A DNA stretch of 64,000 nucleotides, from positions 620,001 to 684,000 of the forward strand of contig CBDFNC010000005.1 in the NCBI GenBank assembly GCA_965249895.1, in the 5' to 3' direction. The DNA comes from CBDFNC01 sp965249895. GTDB lineage: Bacteria > Pseudomonadota > Gammaproteobacteria > Enterobacterales > CBDFNC01. The position numbers were made by a program, and so were the translations under genes. Each line of letters begins with the position of its first letter. Within the stretch, counting starts at the first letter, position 1. Positions 25,586-34,063 of this stretch are shown here, in pieces. A model generated the notes under the pieces. The model made no database searches and was not told where the DNA came from. It saw only the letters and a list, made by a program, of their open reading frames with translations.

Positions 25586-26740
25586 ATGAATTTTTCTTTT
25601 CATAACCCAACCCGCATTCACTTTGGCCAAGGCCAGATCAGCGCCATCAGTACTGAAATTCCGGTTGATGCTAAGGTTCTCGTGTTATATGGCGGCGGCT
25701 CCATCAAAAATAACGGCGTATACGATCAAGTAAAAACCGCTCTCGCCAACCACAACTGGTGTGAATTTTCAGGTATTGAGCCAAACCCAAGCTACGACAC
25801 CTTAATCAAGGCGGTAGACGTTATTAAGGAAAACCAGGTTGATTATTTGCTTGCGGTTGGCGGCGGCTCAGTCGTGGACGGCACCAAGTTTATTGCAGCA
25901 GCCGCGTTATATCAGGGCGAAGACTCGTGGGATATTGTCGCCAAGGGTCACCCCGTTGAACAGGCTTTGCCAATTGGCGCAGTGCTCACCTTGCCAGCCA
26001 CCGGCTCAGAATCCAATACCGGCTCAGTAGTAACCAGAGATGGCCACAAACTACCCTTTATGAGCCCCCTAGTTCGCCCATTGTTTGCCGTGTTAGATCC
26101 CGCGGTTACTTTAAGCTTATCGGACCGCCAGATCAGTAACGGAGTGGTTGATGCGTTTGTACATACCATGGAACAATACCTGACTTACCCGGTTAACGCC
26201 CAAGTACAGGACCGTTTCTCGGAGAGCCTGCTTAACATATTGATTGAAGAAGGGCCAAAAGCACTCAGGGCAGAAACCAAGGAAGATCTTGCTGTTCGGG
26301 CCAACATTATGTGGTCTGCAACTATGGCCCTTAACGGCCTGATTGGTGCCGGTGTACCACAGGATTGGGCAACCCATATGATTGGTCACGAGCTAACGGC
26401 CGCACACGGCATCGACCATGCTCGAACATTGTCCATAGTATTACCTGCTGTGATGAAAGTATGCCGCGAAGCAAAACACGACAAACTGCTTCAATATGCA
26501 GAGCGTGTTTGGAACATCCGCGAAGGCGATGATACACAGCGAATTGATCAAGCTATTCGCCTGACCGAAAACTTCTTCAATCAGATGGGGGTACCTACCC
26601 GTCTAACTGATGTGGATCTGGACGGGGCCGCTATAGACAACCTGGTCGAGCAGCTTGAGCTGCACGGGATGACAGCATTAGGCGAGAAGCGCGACATCAC
26701 ACTGGCAGTAAGCCGTCAGATCTTGGAAGCGGCAGTTTAA
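25586..26740 (+). CDS. yqhD: NADPH-dependent aldehyde reductase YqhD, 384 aa
   Basis: Iron/zinc-dependent alcohol dehydrogenase that reduces short toxic aldehydes (methylglyoxal, acrolein, malondialdehyde) with NADPH. It starts with the group signature NPTRIHFGQGQI. The cofactor motif VGGGSVVDGTKFIA and the metal-binding stretch MIGHELTAAHGIDHARTLSI are intact, and length matches E. coli YqhD (387 aa). It follows the DJ-1 gene by 202 bases and precedes a GST gene by 63. The neighbourhood supports a carbonyl-stress operon under the divergent LysR regulator. Confidence 0.92.
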   Translation: MNFSFHNPTRIHFGQGQISAISTEIPVDAKVLVLYGGGSIKNNGVYDQVKTALANHNWCEFSGIEPNPSYDTLIKAVDVIKENQVDYLLAVGGGSVVDGTKFIAAAALYQGEDSWDIVAKGHPVEQALPIGAVLTLPATGSESNTGSVVTRDGHKLPFMSPLVRPLFAVLDPAVTLSLSDRQISNGVVDAFVHTMEQYLTYPVNAQVQDRFSESLLNILIEEGPKALRAETKEDLAVRANIMWSATMALNGLIGAGVPQDWATHMIGHELTAAHGIDHARTLSIVLPAVMKVCREAKHDKLLQYAERVWNIREGDDTQRIDQAIRLTENFFNQMGVPTRLTDVDLDGAAIDNLVEQLELHGMTALGEKRDITLAVSRQILEAAV

Positions 26741-26803
26741 CCTTATTCGGCGCAGCTCTGCCTGCGCCATTTCAATTTCACCTATACCAACTAGCAGGGC
26801 TTT

Positions 26804-27409
26804 ATGATTACCGTTCACCACCTCAACCAATCCCGCTCCAAGCGCGTACTCTGGCTGCTGGAAGAGCTGAAAACTCCCTATCAAATCGTCATTCATCAGC
26901 GAGACCAACAAACACATCTGGCACCCGATACTTTAAAAGCAGTACATCCGTTGGGCAAGGCTCCGATGATTAAAGATAACCAGATAACCCTGTGTGAATC
27001 TGGCGCAATAATGGAATACCTCCTATCGAAAGCCGCTAACTCCACTCTTCAACCACAACGGAATTCGGCAAACTATTATTCCTATCTGGAGTGGTTACAC
27101 TTTGCCGAAGGATCGCTGGCATTACCCGTGATCACTCAGTTGTTTTTGAATATGGAAAAACGCAATGGACAACCACTGGATAATTACATAGCTAAAGAGT
27201 TAGCGCTGGATTTAACTTATATCGACGCAACGCTTGCAAGCCACCCTTACTTCGCTGGTGATGAGTTTACTGCCGCCGACATAATGATGAGAATAGTGTT
27301 GGAGTTTGCCGATAATATTAAACTATTGACTGATTACCCCAATATCAGGACCTACCTAAACAAAGTTCAACAACGTGACGCCTATCGAGCGATAGAACAC
27401 TATGGCTAG
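26804..27409 (+). CDS. Glutathione S-transferase, 201 aa
   Basis: Thioredoxin-fold N-terminal domain (residues 1-80: ITVHHLNQSRSKRVLWLLEE, PLGKAPMIKD, LCESGAIMEYL) and all-helical C-terminal domain (from about 90, with YFAGDEFTAADIMM). Conjugates glutathione to electrophiles or detoxifies glutathione adducts. The catalytic residue is probably S9 or S11 of the NQSRSKR loop. Last gene of the DJ-1/yqhD group. No terminator hairpin is obvious; a repeat element starts 110 bases later. Confidence 0.88.
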   Translation: MITVHHLNQSRSKRVLWLLEELKTPYQIVIHQRDQQTHLAPDTLKAVHPLGKAPMIKDNQITLCESGAIMEYLLSKAANSTLQPQRNSANYYSYLEWLHFAEGSLALPVITQLFLNMEKRNGQPLDNYIAKELALDLTYIDATLASHPYFAGDEFTAADIMMRIVLEFADNIKLLTDYPNIRTYLNKVQQRDAYRAIEHYG

Positions 27410-27521
27410 CTCGGATATCACAATAGCCGAAGCTTGATGTCAATTTTGTTGCCGTTTTGGCAACAAATGTGACAGTGACCGCAGGCCTGAACACTGCGCA
27501 TTATTAAATGATTTCACTAGT

Positions 27522-27762
27522 TAGTGCCCGTCCTGAAACGTCGATTCTGTCATTCCCTCGCACGGGGTGGTCCGACATCTCGGAATCCAGCGGCTTTACC
27601 GCGATCTCTGTGTGCGCTAAAAGACACTGGATTGCCAGGCAAGCTGACAATGACTGAGTTCGTTGTAATAATGGTGACTAACTTGAAGCATTTGTAAAAC
27701 GATAAGTTTGGATGCTAAGAATATGACGGAAGAATAAATATATGAGTTTCAGGATGGGCACT
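27522..27762 (+). mobile_element. MITE family 1, copy d (complete)
   Basis: About 240 bases with terminal inverted repeats GTGCCCGTCCTGAAAC and GTTTCAGGATGGGCAC, each flanked by TA. This fits a TA target duplication, typical of MITEs moved by IS630/Tc1-type transposases. It contains no gene. It is the best preserved copy in the window. Confidence 0.85.
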
Positions 27763-28068
27763 AGTTAGTCCATTAACTGCACACATTTCAAACTCTGCAA
27801 CTTTATTACGTAGTTTAATAGCATTTGAATATTCTTCAGAATAGTAGAAAATTTTTCTTGTTCTAAAGAATAAAATTCTATAACTACTATTCGCCTGGTT
27901 TCACCTTCACCCTCCAACGAAACAACTTCGCCACCTCTTGGTAACTTTTAAATTTGGATGGATAATCAACTTTAATTCTAATTAATATATAAGCACTCAT
28001 TGATACGACATTTTTCCTTTTCTTTAATTCTTTAGCTTAGGAGACTACCGTGCCGTGGTTTCAATTTC
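27763..28068. other. Gene-free stretch
   Basis: About 300 AT-rich bases at the left end of the second cassette array. No attC site or gene recognised. Confidence 0.5.
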
Positions 28069-28536
28069 TTAAAAAAATTTATTATGTTTTACCATAAATA
28101 AACACCCTTCAATATGGTCTATTTTGTCAGGGTAATCATGAGCTAAAAAACCAAGGTTTTCATACAACTTTTTTGCAGGGGAATTATTTCCGTATACAAA
28201 CAGAGAATAATCTAAACCATCGTTTGCTGTAGACTCAATAAGAGTGTTCATTAATTTATATCCAATGCCTTTTCCGCGCATATTGGGAGAGATGACAATT
28301 CGACCTAAGTGTTTATATCCGAATCTATGAAATACTTGAGCAAAGCCAATCAGATGCCCTGTTTGGTTTATAAATGCATAAGAATCAGTATCATTCCAGC
28401 TTATTGCAACCTTTAGCTTTTCCAAATCTAGTGGGAAAGGAATTGATGGACCACCCCACCTTGTGGCTTCGGCCTCAGTTGAGAACCAGCCAGATATTTG
28501 AGATAGATCTTCCTCATTTGCTTGTTTAATCTTCAC
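28069..28536 (-). CDS. Cassette GNAT acetyltransferase, 155 aa
   Basis: GNAT fold with acetyl-CoA loop SPNMRGKGIGYKLMNTLI (about residues 83-100) after strand HLGRIVI, and NSPAKKLYENLGFLA at the end. It starts with GTG at 28536 after AAGGAAG. Just upstream (28551-28557) is a cassette core site GTTATGT on the minus strand, but the rest of that attC is replaced by a MITE at 28583. Acetylation substrate unknown; small GNATs are common integron cargo. Most distal gene of the second array. Confidence 0.8.
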   Translation of the reverse strand: MKIKQANEEDLSQISGWFSTEAEATRWGGPSIPFPLDLEKLKVAISWNDTDSYAFINQTGHLIGFAQVFHRFGYKHLGRIVISPNMRGKGIGYKLMNTLIESTANDGLDYSLFVYGNNSPAKKLYENLGFLAHDYPDKIDHIEGCLFMVKHNKFF

Positions 28537-28550
28537 TCGACTTCCTTAAA

Positions 28551-28557
28551 ACATAAC
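28551..28557 (-). other. attC core half-site, cut off by a MITE
   Basis: GTTATGT on the minus strand directly upstream of a cassette gene. The partner core is not found, and the family 2 MITE starts 26 bases away. Confidence 0.45.
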
Positions 28558-28582
28558 TAGTAAGTTTTTATCTCTCATCATC

Positions 28583-28780
28583 GAACCCATTAAATAACGG
28601 TCTAAGGGTAACAATTGTTGCGGCCTTTGAAGGAACAGATGCCTCTTTATAGGCAAAAAGGGCGAAGCGTAAGCCAGCAAGGTTCGCCGAACGTGCATCC
28701 ATCCGCTTTACATCTCATCCCTGAGATGGATTCCGCTCCTACCAAACCCAATAGATCTGTTACCCAGGTTTGATGGGTTC
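28583..28780 (+). mobile_element. MITE family 2, copy b (complete)
   Basis: About 198 bases with ends GAACCCATTAAAT and TTTGATGGGTTC, which are near-exact inverted repeats. Interior shares CGAACGTGCATCCAT, CATCTCATCCCTGAGATGG and TTACCCAGGTTTG with the other copies. Inserted within the second cassette array, in or next to an attC. Confidence 0.8.
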
Positions 28781-28886
28781 CATTTAATGCCTAATACCCT
28801 CATCAAGGGCTTTTACAGTTTTCCAAAATTTGAAGTGAAGCGGAACCAGAGAACTGTGAAAGTTCCACTTGAATTACCTGTAACAT

Positions 28887-29174
28887 TTACTTTTTTCGGA
28901 GTGACGAAATTTTTATTCTAACAGCCCAAATCAAACTAATAACAATTCCAACAATACCAATAGGAAGCGTAACAAGTGAAAGCCACAGCATAATACCCAT
29001 AGCATATAGAGCATCACCAATATCCACACCAAAAATAATACAAGGATTACTATAACCTTCATGTAGTTTACAGCTATTACTCTTGGCTATTACTGAAGCT
29101 AGAAATGTAATAAGCAAAGGAAGAAAACCAGCTACAAAAGAAATAATTGATAATATTGTTGATTTCCTATACAT
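28887..29174 (-). CDS. Cassette-encoded small membrane protein, 95 aa
   Basis: Two strong hydrophobic segments (residues about 6-28 and 52-84) around a polar loop with two cysteines (NSCKLHEGYSNPC), then a basic tail. Start ATG 29174 comes two bases after a core-like GTTAAGC, as in other cassettes. The protein is probably in the inner membrane with the cysteine loop outside. Family not recognised. Confidence 0.65.
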   Translation of the reverse strand: MYRKSTILSIISFVAGFLPLLITFLASVIAKSNSCKLHEGYSNPCIIFGVDIGDALYAMGIMLWLSLVTLPIGIVGIVISLIWAVRIKISSLRKK

Positions 29175-30121
29175 GCGCTTAACTATCCTTATAAATATAA
29201 CTATTTAATACCTACCAATAGGTATATTAATGCTATTTAGTCGTGAAACGACTAGCTAAATACTTCCTACGGGAGTACATGATTATAATAATCCAAAAAT
29301 GGCCTGAGAGCATAGGAAAACATTTATCCACAAGGTTTGTTTCAGATGACATTAGTTCAATAGCACCGTATTTAAATACACGCTGACATACGTTATAAAC
29401 ATCATATCAAGAGCAATTTTTATGCCTAAAGGATTTCCTGAATCAGTGGGACTTACATGATCTTCTAGAAATACCCCCCTAGCTTACACTAAGCAACCTC
29501 TAAGATTGCACACCTGACTACCAATTTTACACGATCATATTTTTCAGTAATAAAAGGTCGTTTCATTTTAAATAACTCTCAAGAAACACAAAGCTTAATT
29601 TGCATTATATACATGATCAATGTATCAAAACAACATTATTTGGCTTACCATCCTAGTCATCAGCAACTGGTTTTATAAAGTAATCGCTACTCTTCAGGAC
29701 AATATCCTATTTTGTATATACCTTTAAGTTACGCCTACTTTTCCTTCTCCGTCTAAATGGTATTGCTACCTGTAAAATAGTCATCACCACTAAGTTAGGT
29801 TGAAACATGTTCTACATTTAAAATATACCGAAAGCTAAAACTTTGTATGAATTAAAATCAACCCTACGGATTTAATGTTTTCAGCAATACTGATATTTTT
29901 TTTACAAATGAAACCATGTATTTAAGACACTGCTTAAAACTTCTTAGGAGAACGGAGTTTTAATACTGAAAAAATTTACTTTTTATTATTCCACACATCC
30001 ACTAGAGATTATTGACAGAATGTGATGATATAAAGTGCTCATTAAATCGGATAAATATAATTAACTGCAATAATTAACGTAGTTAACAACTAAACTATAG
30101 TTGATCTGTTTTAGTGACTAA
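29175..30121. other. Long gene-free part of the second array
   Basis: Nearly 950 AT-rich bases with no open frame I trust on either strand. Two hairpins lie near 29233-29275 (TATTTAGTCGTGAAACGACTAG type and TACTTCCTACGGGAGTA). It may hold one or more gene-less or decayed cassettes, but I cannot delimit attC sites. Confidence 0.5.
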
Positions 30122-30562
30122 CTAAACGGGAGATTTAATTACAAATCCTTTTTCAACCCCGCCTTTAAACCCTACTGATTCATATAGAGCATGAGCTGTA
30201 CGTAATTCTTCGTCTGAAAGTAGCATAACTTTATAACAGTCTTTTTGCCAAGCAAGTGATATAGAAAATTCAAGGACTTGGCGACTTAAACCCTGCCTAC
30301 GTAACTTACTGGAAGTTATGACATGCTCAATAATTGCAAATGGTCTTGCTCCATTAGCGATACTATTATTTATACCCAACGCACAAGTTGAAGCTAATTC
30401 ACCATCAAGTTCAGCAACAACAATATAAGTTTGAGTATCTCCGATTAACTCGGCCCATTTTGTTCGAGCAAAACTACTACCTAGGCTTGGGTTAAAAGTA
30501 CGAAGCTCTTTGTATAAATTAAGGGCAGCTTCTAAGTCATCCATAGTTGCAAGTCTAACCAT
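30122..30562 (-). CDS. Cassette GNAT acetyltransferase, 146 aa
   Basis: GNAT fold: beta-1 VRLATMDDLEAALNLY, beta-4 FAIIEHVIT, acetyl-CoA loop SSKLRRQGLSRQVLEF, final ALYESVGFKGG. The start at 30562 is chosen because beta-1 begins there. Its ATG GTT AGA C overlaps a core-like GTTAGAC (30553-30559), so the start codon lies partly in the preceding attC. The frame is also open to 30616, which would run through the attC. Substrate unknown. Confidence 0.7.
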   Translation of the reverse strand: MVRLATMDDLEAALNLYKELRTFNPSLGSSFARTKWAELIGDTQTYIVVAELDGELASTCALGINNSIANGARPFAIIEHVITSSKLRRQGLSRQVLEFSISLAWQKDCYKVMLLSDEELRTAHALYESVGFKGGVEKGFVIKSPV

Positions 30563-30614
30563 AAGTACGAAATCCCGTTTAATCTCGAGGCCAAATTTCT
30601 GCGCCTTGTTATAC
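30553..30614 (-). other. Degenerate attC site
   Basis: On the minus strand it opens GTATAAC followed by AAGGCGC, a normal attC left half, and the nearest closing core is GTTAGAC at 30553-30559. The inner arms do not pair well, so the right half may be decayed. Confidence 0.4.
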
Positions 30615-30616
30615 AC

Positions 30617-30904
30617 TTACTTAAATACTTGGTAATGTCTTTCCACACTTTCTGACACTTTACCTCAATTGGAGATTTTTACCCTTGCTTGGTGCGTTTC
30701 AAATACAGCTTTATCTCTGATCTCTTCATAAACATAGAAACGGTTAGGGTTATTTTCAGATTTAACTACTTCAAAAACTAAGCATCCTGTCTCATTACGT
30801 GTTAGATCTTGATGGTTTATCAGTTCACACCGAACAGCAGATAAATCATCCGATGAAACTATGATGAATCCCTTTAGAACTACTTTCGATATAGTTCCCC
30901 TCAT
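30617..30904 (-). pseudogene. ABM-type monooxygenase cassette with in-frame TGA
   Basis: Antibiotic-biosynthesis-monooxygenase (YgiN-like) fold: NETGCLVFEVVKSENNPNRF then YVYEEIRDKAVFETHQARVK. The first frame stops at TGA 30665-30667. The identical frame then reads GKVSESVERHYQVFK and a proper TAA at 30617-30619. The family has tryptophan where the TGA stands (NWGK), so a single TGG-to-TGA change truncated the last 16 residues. Start ATG lies inside the core GTTATGA (30901-30907). Joined length of 95 codons is normal for the family. Confidence 0.75.
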
Positions 30905-30926
30905 AACGTTTTACTCTCTGCTAAAT

Positions 30927-31325
30927 TTAATTACTTGAATATATTCTTAATATTGGAAACTTATGTTCTCCAAACGAAACAGTAATCGACTGCGTTTCTT
31001 TCCCCATGAAAGATAGATTATATTCGAGAGGACTTTTACGACTACCATCAGCAAATAGTGCCATTAAATGATCACGTTCTAAGTTACGATTACCAGAGGA
31101 TAAATTAGTTAGTGTAATGACACTCCAGCGCTCACCGATCTCATTACTCATAAGAACATAGTTTACTATTTCAAAATCGCCTTTTTTAGGCTTAATGTTA
31201 CTATCGTTAGGAAAAGATAAATTTATACTCTTTGATAATGACCGGTCAACGGTCAACACTTCTGTATCTTCTGCTTGAATAGCCCACGAAAGGAATATTA
31301 AAACCGAAAATAGAAATTTAGACAC
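30927..31325 (-). CDS. Secreted hypothetical cassette protein, 132 aa
   Basis: Begins with a signal peptide (SKFLFSVLIFLSWAIQAEDT, cleavage probably after QA), so it is exported. The mature part is a beta-rich domain with WSVITLTNLSSGNRNL and ITVSFGEHKFPILRIY, similar in feel to small immunoglobulin-like periplasmic proteins. Family not recognised. Start is GTG at 31323-31325, overlapping the core GTTAGTG of the preceding attC. Confidence 0.65.
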   Translation of the reverse strand: MSKFLFSVLIFLSWAIQAEDTEVLTVDRSLSKSINLSFPNDSNIKPKKGDFEIVNYVLMSNEIGERWSVITLTNLSSGNRNLERDHLMALFADGSRKSPLEYNLSFMGKETQSITVSFGEHKFPILRIYSSN

Positions 31326-31442
31326 ACTAACGCCTCCTGAAACAACGCCCCTCTAATAAGTGAACCAAAGCGGGTGGGCGATTATCTCCGTAAATGGCAT
31401 GATGTAAATCATAATTCATAGGCATGGTATATATTGTTACCA
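31324..31442 (-). other. Probable long attC site
   Basis: Closing core GTTAGTG (31324-31330) followed leftward by the cassette gene. The opening core is probably TGGTAAC at 31436-31442. Inner pairing is weak by eye, so the outer boundary is uncertain. Confidence 0.4.
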
Positions 31443-31532
31443 CCAAGCCTTTTTGATCTTTGCATATTCAGTAATAAGGACCTTTGAGTCATGTTTATTG
31501 AGCAAAACTCTAACCAGGTTTTCTCCAGTATC

Positions 31533-31661
31533 TTAGGGAAATATATCCTCTAAGGTGCCTCGATCGAATATCGTATGCTTTACCTTTAGGCCTCTAGTAG
31601 CTAGGCCAACATCTCCCATTTCAATTGAATCTAAAGGTTTTGGTTCTTTCTTCGTATCCAA
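31533..31661 (-). CDS. Small cassette ORF, 42 aa
   Basis: Short frame from TTG 31661 to TAA 31533, missed by length cut-offs. An AGGA lies eight bases before the TTG, and the frame fills the space between two attC sites. The product starts MDTKKEPKPLDSIEMGDVGL and ends RGTLEDIFP; it is charged and soluble. I do not know its role. The position in the cassette is the main support. Confidence 0.45.
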   Translation of the reverse strand: MDTKKEPKPLDSIEMGDVGLATRGLKVKHTIFDRGTLEDIFP

Positions 31662-31686
31662 AGCTAATTCCTAAACTTGTTCGGAT

Positions 31687-31787
31687 GTGTAACGCCGCAT
31701 TAAGCGGTGAGTAATAGTTTTCTAAAATGTGGAACGAAGTGGAACCGAGCAAGCTGTTACGAGTCCGACTTTAATGCCTTGTTATAC
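31687..31787 (-). other. attC recombination site, 101 bp
   Basis: Minus strand: opens GTATAAC (31781-31787), closes GTTACAC (31687-31693), with the usual AAGGCATTAAAGTCGG and CCGCTTAATGCGGC arms. Confidence 0.85.
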
Positions 31788-32648
31788 GGGGATTACAACA
31801 GTACCAATACTATTTGCAAAACCACCAACTTTTACATTGATTATCGTTGAATCATTAGACTTAACAGATGCCGTAATTATTGAAGTACAATTCATAGCCC
31901 TACCTTGCTCAAAAACATAATCACTACCTAAACTTAAATGTTCTGTAAGATAACATGCTAAAGCTCCATTAGAGGTACCTGTGGCTGATTCTTCTGAGAT
32001 ACCAAACAAAGGAGCAAAATTACGACAGCTTGCTGTGAATTTACTTTCCGGCTCACAAATCTCAAAAACATGAAAACCAACAACTTTATGCTTTTTGCAG
32101 AAGTCAGCGATAATATCATCATCTGGCTGTATTTCATCTAAATACCCGTTAGGAACAGGAATAATCACATCAGGTAGCCCTGTTGAAACAACTTCAATAG
32201 GTAGCTTCGTTCTTTCGAGTATGTTGCTTTCAATACCAATAACATTTGAAATGTCTTGATATGAAAAACAACCTAGTTTTCGAGGTAATTGTTGATCCAT
32301 TACTACCTTACCATTTGACTCGATGATCACTGACAGCATTCCAGCCTTCGTGCGTTGAACATAAGAGCCAGCAGTAAGAATACCTATTTGGTACATAGTG
32401 GAAAAAGTAGCTAGCGTTGCATGACCACAAAAATCAACTTCACCTGCTGTAGTAAAGAAAGAAACCTCATAATCAGCTTCGTCATCACTGGAGACAAAAG
32501 CCGTTTCTGAATACCCTACCGCTTGTGCAATTTTTAATTTTTGAGCATCCGATAGTTTATCAGCATTAAAAACAACACCCGCAGGGTTTCCACCTTTTCC
32601 ATTTTTAGTAAATGAGTTTACTAGCGTGACTTCGATATTCACCAACAT
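31782..32648 (-). CDS. PhzF-family epimerase/isomerase cassette gene, 288 aa
   Basis: PhzF-fold protein of the diaminopimelate-epimerase superfamily. Signatures: NSFTKNGKGGNPAGVVF at the start with the catalytic E48 region in GYSETAFV, then FCGHATLATF, and ESATGTSNGALACYL late. Start at ATG 32648, 11 bases after core GTTATAC with GGAGAAGAGG; the frame remains open upstream only through the attC. The substrate of most PhzF-like proteins is unknown. It is an unusual, metabolic-type cassette and looks intact. Stop codon overlaps the closing attC. Confidence 0.85.
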   Translation of the reverse strand: MLVNIEVTLVNSFTKNGKGGNPAGVVFNADKLSDAQKLKIAQAVGYSETAFVSSDDEADYEVSFFTTAGEVDFCGHATLATFSTMYQIGILTAGSYVQRTKAGMLSVIIESNGKVVMDQQLPRKLGCFSYQDISNVIGIESNILERTKLPIEVVSTGLPDVIIPVPNGYLDEIQPDDDIIADFCKKHKVVGFHVFEICEPESKFTASCRNFAPLFGISEESATGTSNGALACYLTEHLSLGSDYVFEQGRAMNCTSIITASVKSNDSTIINVKVGGFANSIGTVVIPV

Positions 32649-32658
32649 CCTCTTCTCC

Positions 32659-32749
32659 GTATAACGCCAGCAACACCGAGCGCGTGTTAAGTTGTTTGAG
32701 TGGAACGAAAGCAGCTTAAAACCGCTCCGAGTGAGTGATTTTTTAAGTG
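32659..32749 (-). other. attC recombination site, about 91 bp
   Basis: Closing core GTTATAC (minus, 32659-32665). The opening side is degenerate (ACTTAAA at 32742-32748). The interior closely resembles the attC at 6747-6836, including GAGTGGAACGAAAGCAGCTT. Confidence 0.7.
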
Positions 32750-32788
32750 CAATTATTTCCACCCAAGACTTTTATAAGTTTCTTTGCC

Positions 32789-32986
32789 TTAATCTGGATA
32801 ATCAGACTTATATTCTCCCCAGTCCATGTAATCGTAATACTTAGTCATAGCCTCAAAATATGACTCAGTCTCACACGCCCATGACAAATTTCCGCCTGGC
32901 TCCAATAGATTTCTGGCACCGTCTCCGTGTGGCCCAGCCAAACAAAATATCTGACCTTCTTCTTCAACCCAGAATTCATGCTTCAT
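32789..32986 (-). CDS. Hypothetical cassette protein, 65 aa
   Basis: Begins MKHEFWVEEEGQIFCLAGPH and ends DWGEYKSDYPD. The protein is acidic, aromatic-rich and compact, with ATG at 32986 about 14 bases from the array end. It is the first gene next to the attI-like region of the second array, so it would be the most recently inserted. Family not recognised. Confidence 0.6.
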   Translation of the reverse strand: MKHEFWVEEEGQIFCLAGPHGDGARNLLEPGGNLSWACETESYFEAMTKYYDYMDWGEYKSDYPD

Positions 32987-33004
32987 AGTGATTTAGCATT
33001 TAAC

Positions 33005-33206
33005 ATTTAACATTTGTATAGTGAGCACGCTCGATTTTTTCATTGGACCAGTAAAAGCGCGAACAGTTAACCCAATGTGTTTAAAACAGCCGATAAATTC
33101 AATACACAATGCCCTGTATCCAAACCGATTATCTCAAGCTTTGTTTTCTTAAGTATCTGACAATACATAATATTTAATTATCCAACAAGGCTAATCGCGC
33201 ACAGCA
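33005..33206 (-). promoter_or_regulatory. Second attI-side region, diverged copy
   Basis: About 200 bases matching 8455-8676 with substitutions and small gaps. Shared landmarks in the same order: TTTGTATAGTGAGCACGCTC, TTGGACCAGTAAAAGCGCG, AAGTATCTGACAATACATA and CTAATCGCGCACA. The cassettes to its left read away from it, as in the first array. The array junction shows three TAACATT repeats. No integrase follows. Confidence 0.75.
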
Positions 33207-33228
33207 AGCCAGTTTATTACTGGAAAAC

Positions 33229-34030
33229 GGCTTTGTTGATTAAATCAGGAAACATTTTTCTAAATCGGCGACCAGAGAACTAAATTTGAACATTAAATCC
33301 GTTCTGATGGGCAAAGCAAAAAACAAAATTGTCAAATGGAAGGATTATAATCTCGCTTTGATATCACCTGCTTCTGGCGCATTTTCTGATAGGCGATTCG
33401 GCCACCACTGGCTGGACTTGTACTACACATCACGGAAAATGTGGCCATGGCTTTCAGTTCTCCGATAGGGCTATTGAAACTGCGCTAATGGTTAAGGGAT
33501 CATTTCCACTTCCACTGCGCGCCCGACAAGTGTTTATCGATTCTATTTTTAACCTAATGGTGTGCCCTTACGCAGCCCGAATTACAACAGTATCAGTAAG
33601 TGGGTAAAGCAGTCGAAGTGGAATACTGTAATCCTTCGAGAGGTGCTGAGCACCACATCGCAATCCACTACGCCGAAAGATAATAGAGGTTTTAGCCGAC
33701 GGGGCTTATGATACGAAAGCGTGCCATACGACGCTTAGGAAAAAGAAGTTATAAGCCATCATTCCACCCAGAGTAAACGCCACCTTATGGGAAGAAGGTC
33801 ACCCAAGGAATGAAGCGGTGAAAGCGCTAAATGAAGATAATCTAGCCCAATGGAAAAAGGGCGTAGGTACCATTCTAGATCTTCGTCAGAAACTCCCACT
33901 TAGAGTACTCGATATACAGGTAAGCGGGAGCTGTCTAAGACAACTGGCTTACGAGTTTGCAACGAAGTATAGCCAGTGCCTATCAATAATGAATAATCAT
34001 TCGATTATACAAACCACGACAGTTGGGTTA
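33229..34030 (+). mobile_element. IS5-family (IS903-like) element relic
   Basis: Begins with GGCTTTGTTGATTAAATCAG, the terminal repeat type of IS903-like elements. Broken frames carry transposase motifs: MGKAKNKIVKWKDYNLAL near 33307, DRAIETALMVKG near 33466, ADGAYDTKA near 33695, then EEGHPRNEAVKALNEDNLAQW near 33790-33850. Several stops and an internal deletion separate them. The right terminal repeat is not recognisable, so the end is a guess. It sits where the second integrase should be. Confidence 0.75.
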
Positions 34031-34063
34031 ATTTTCCACAACCAATTTATTGCGGACCCCCCT

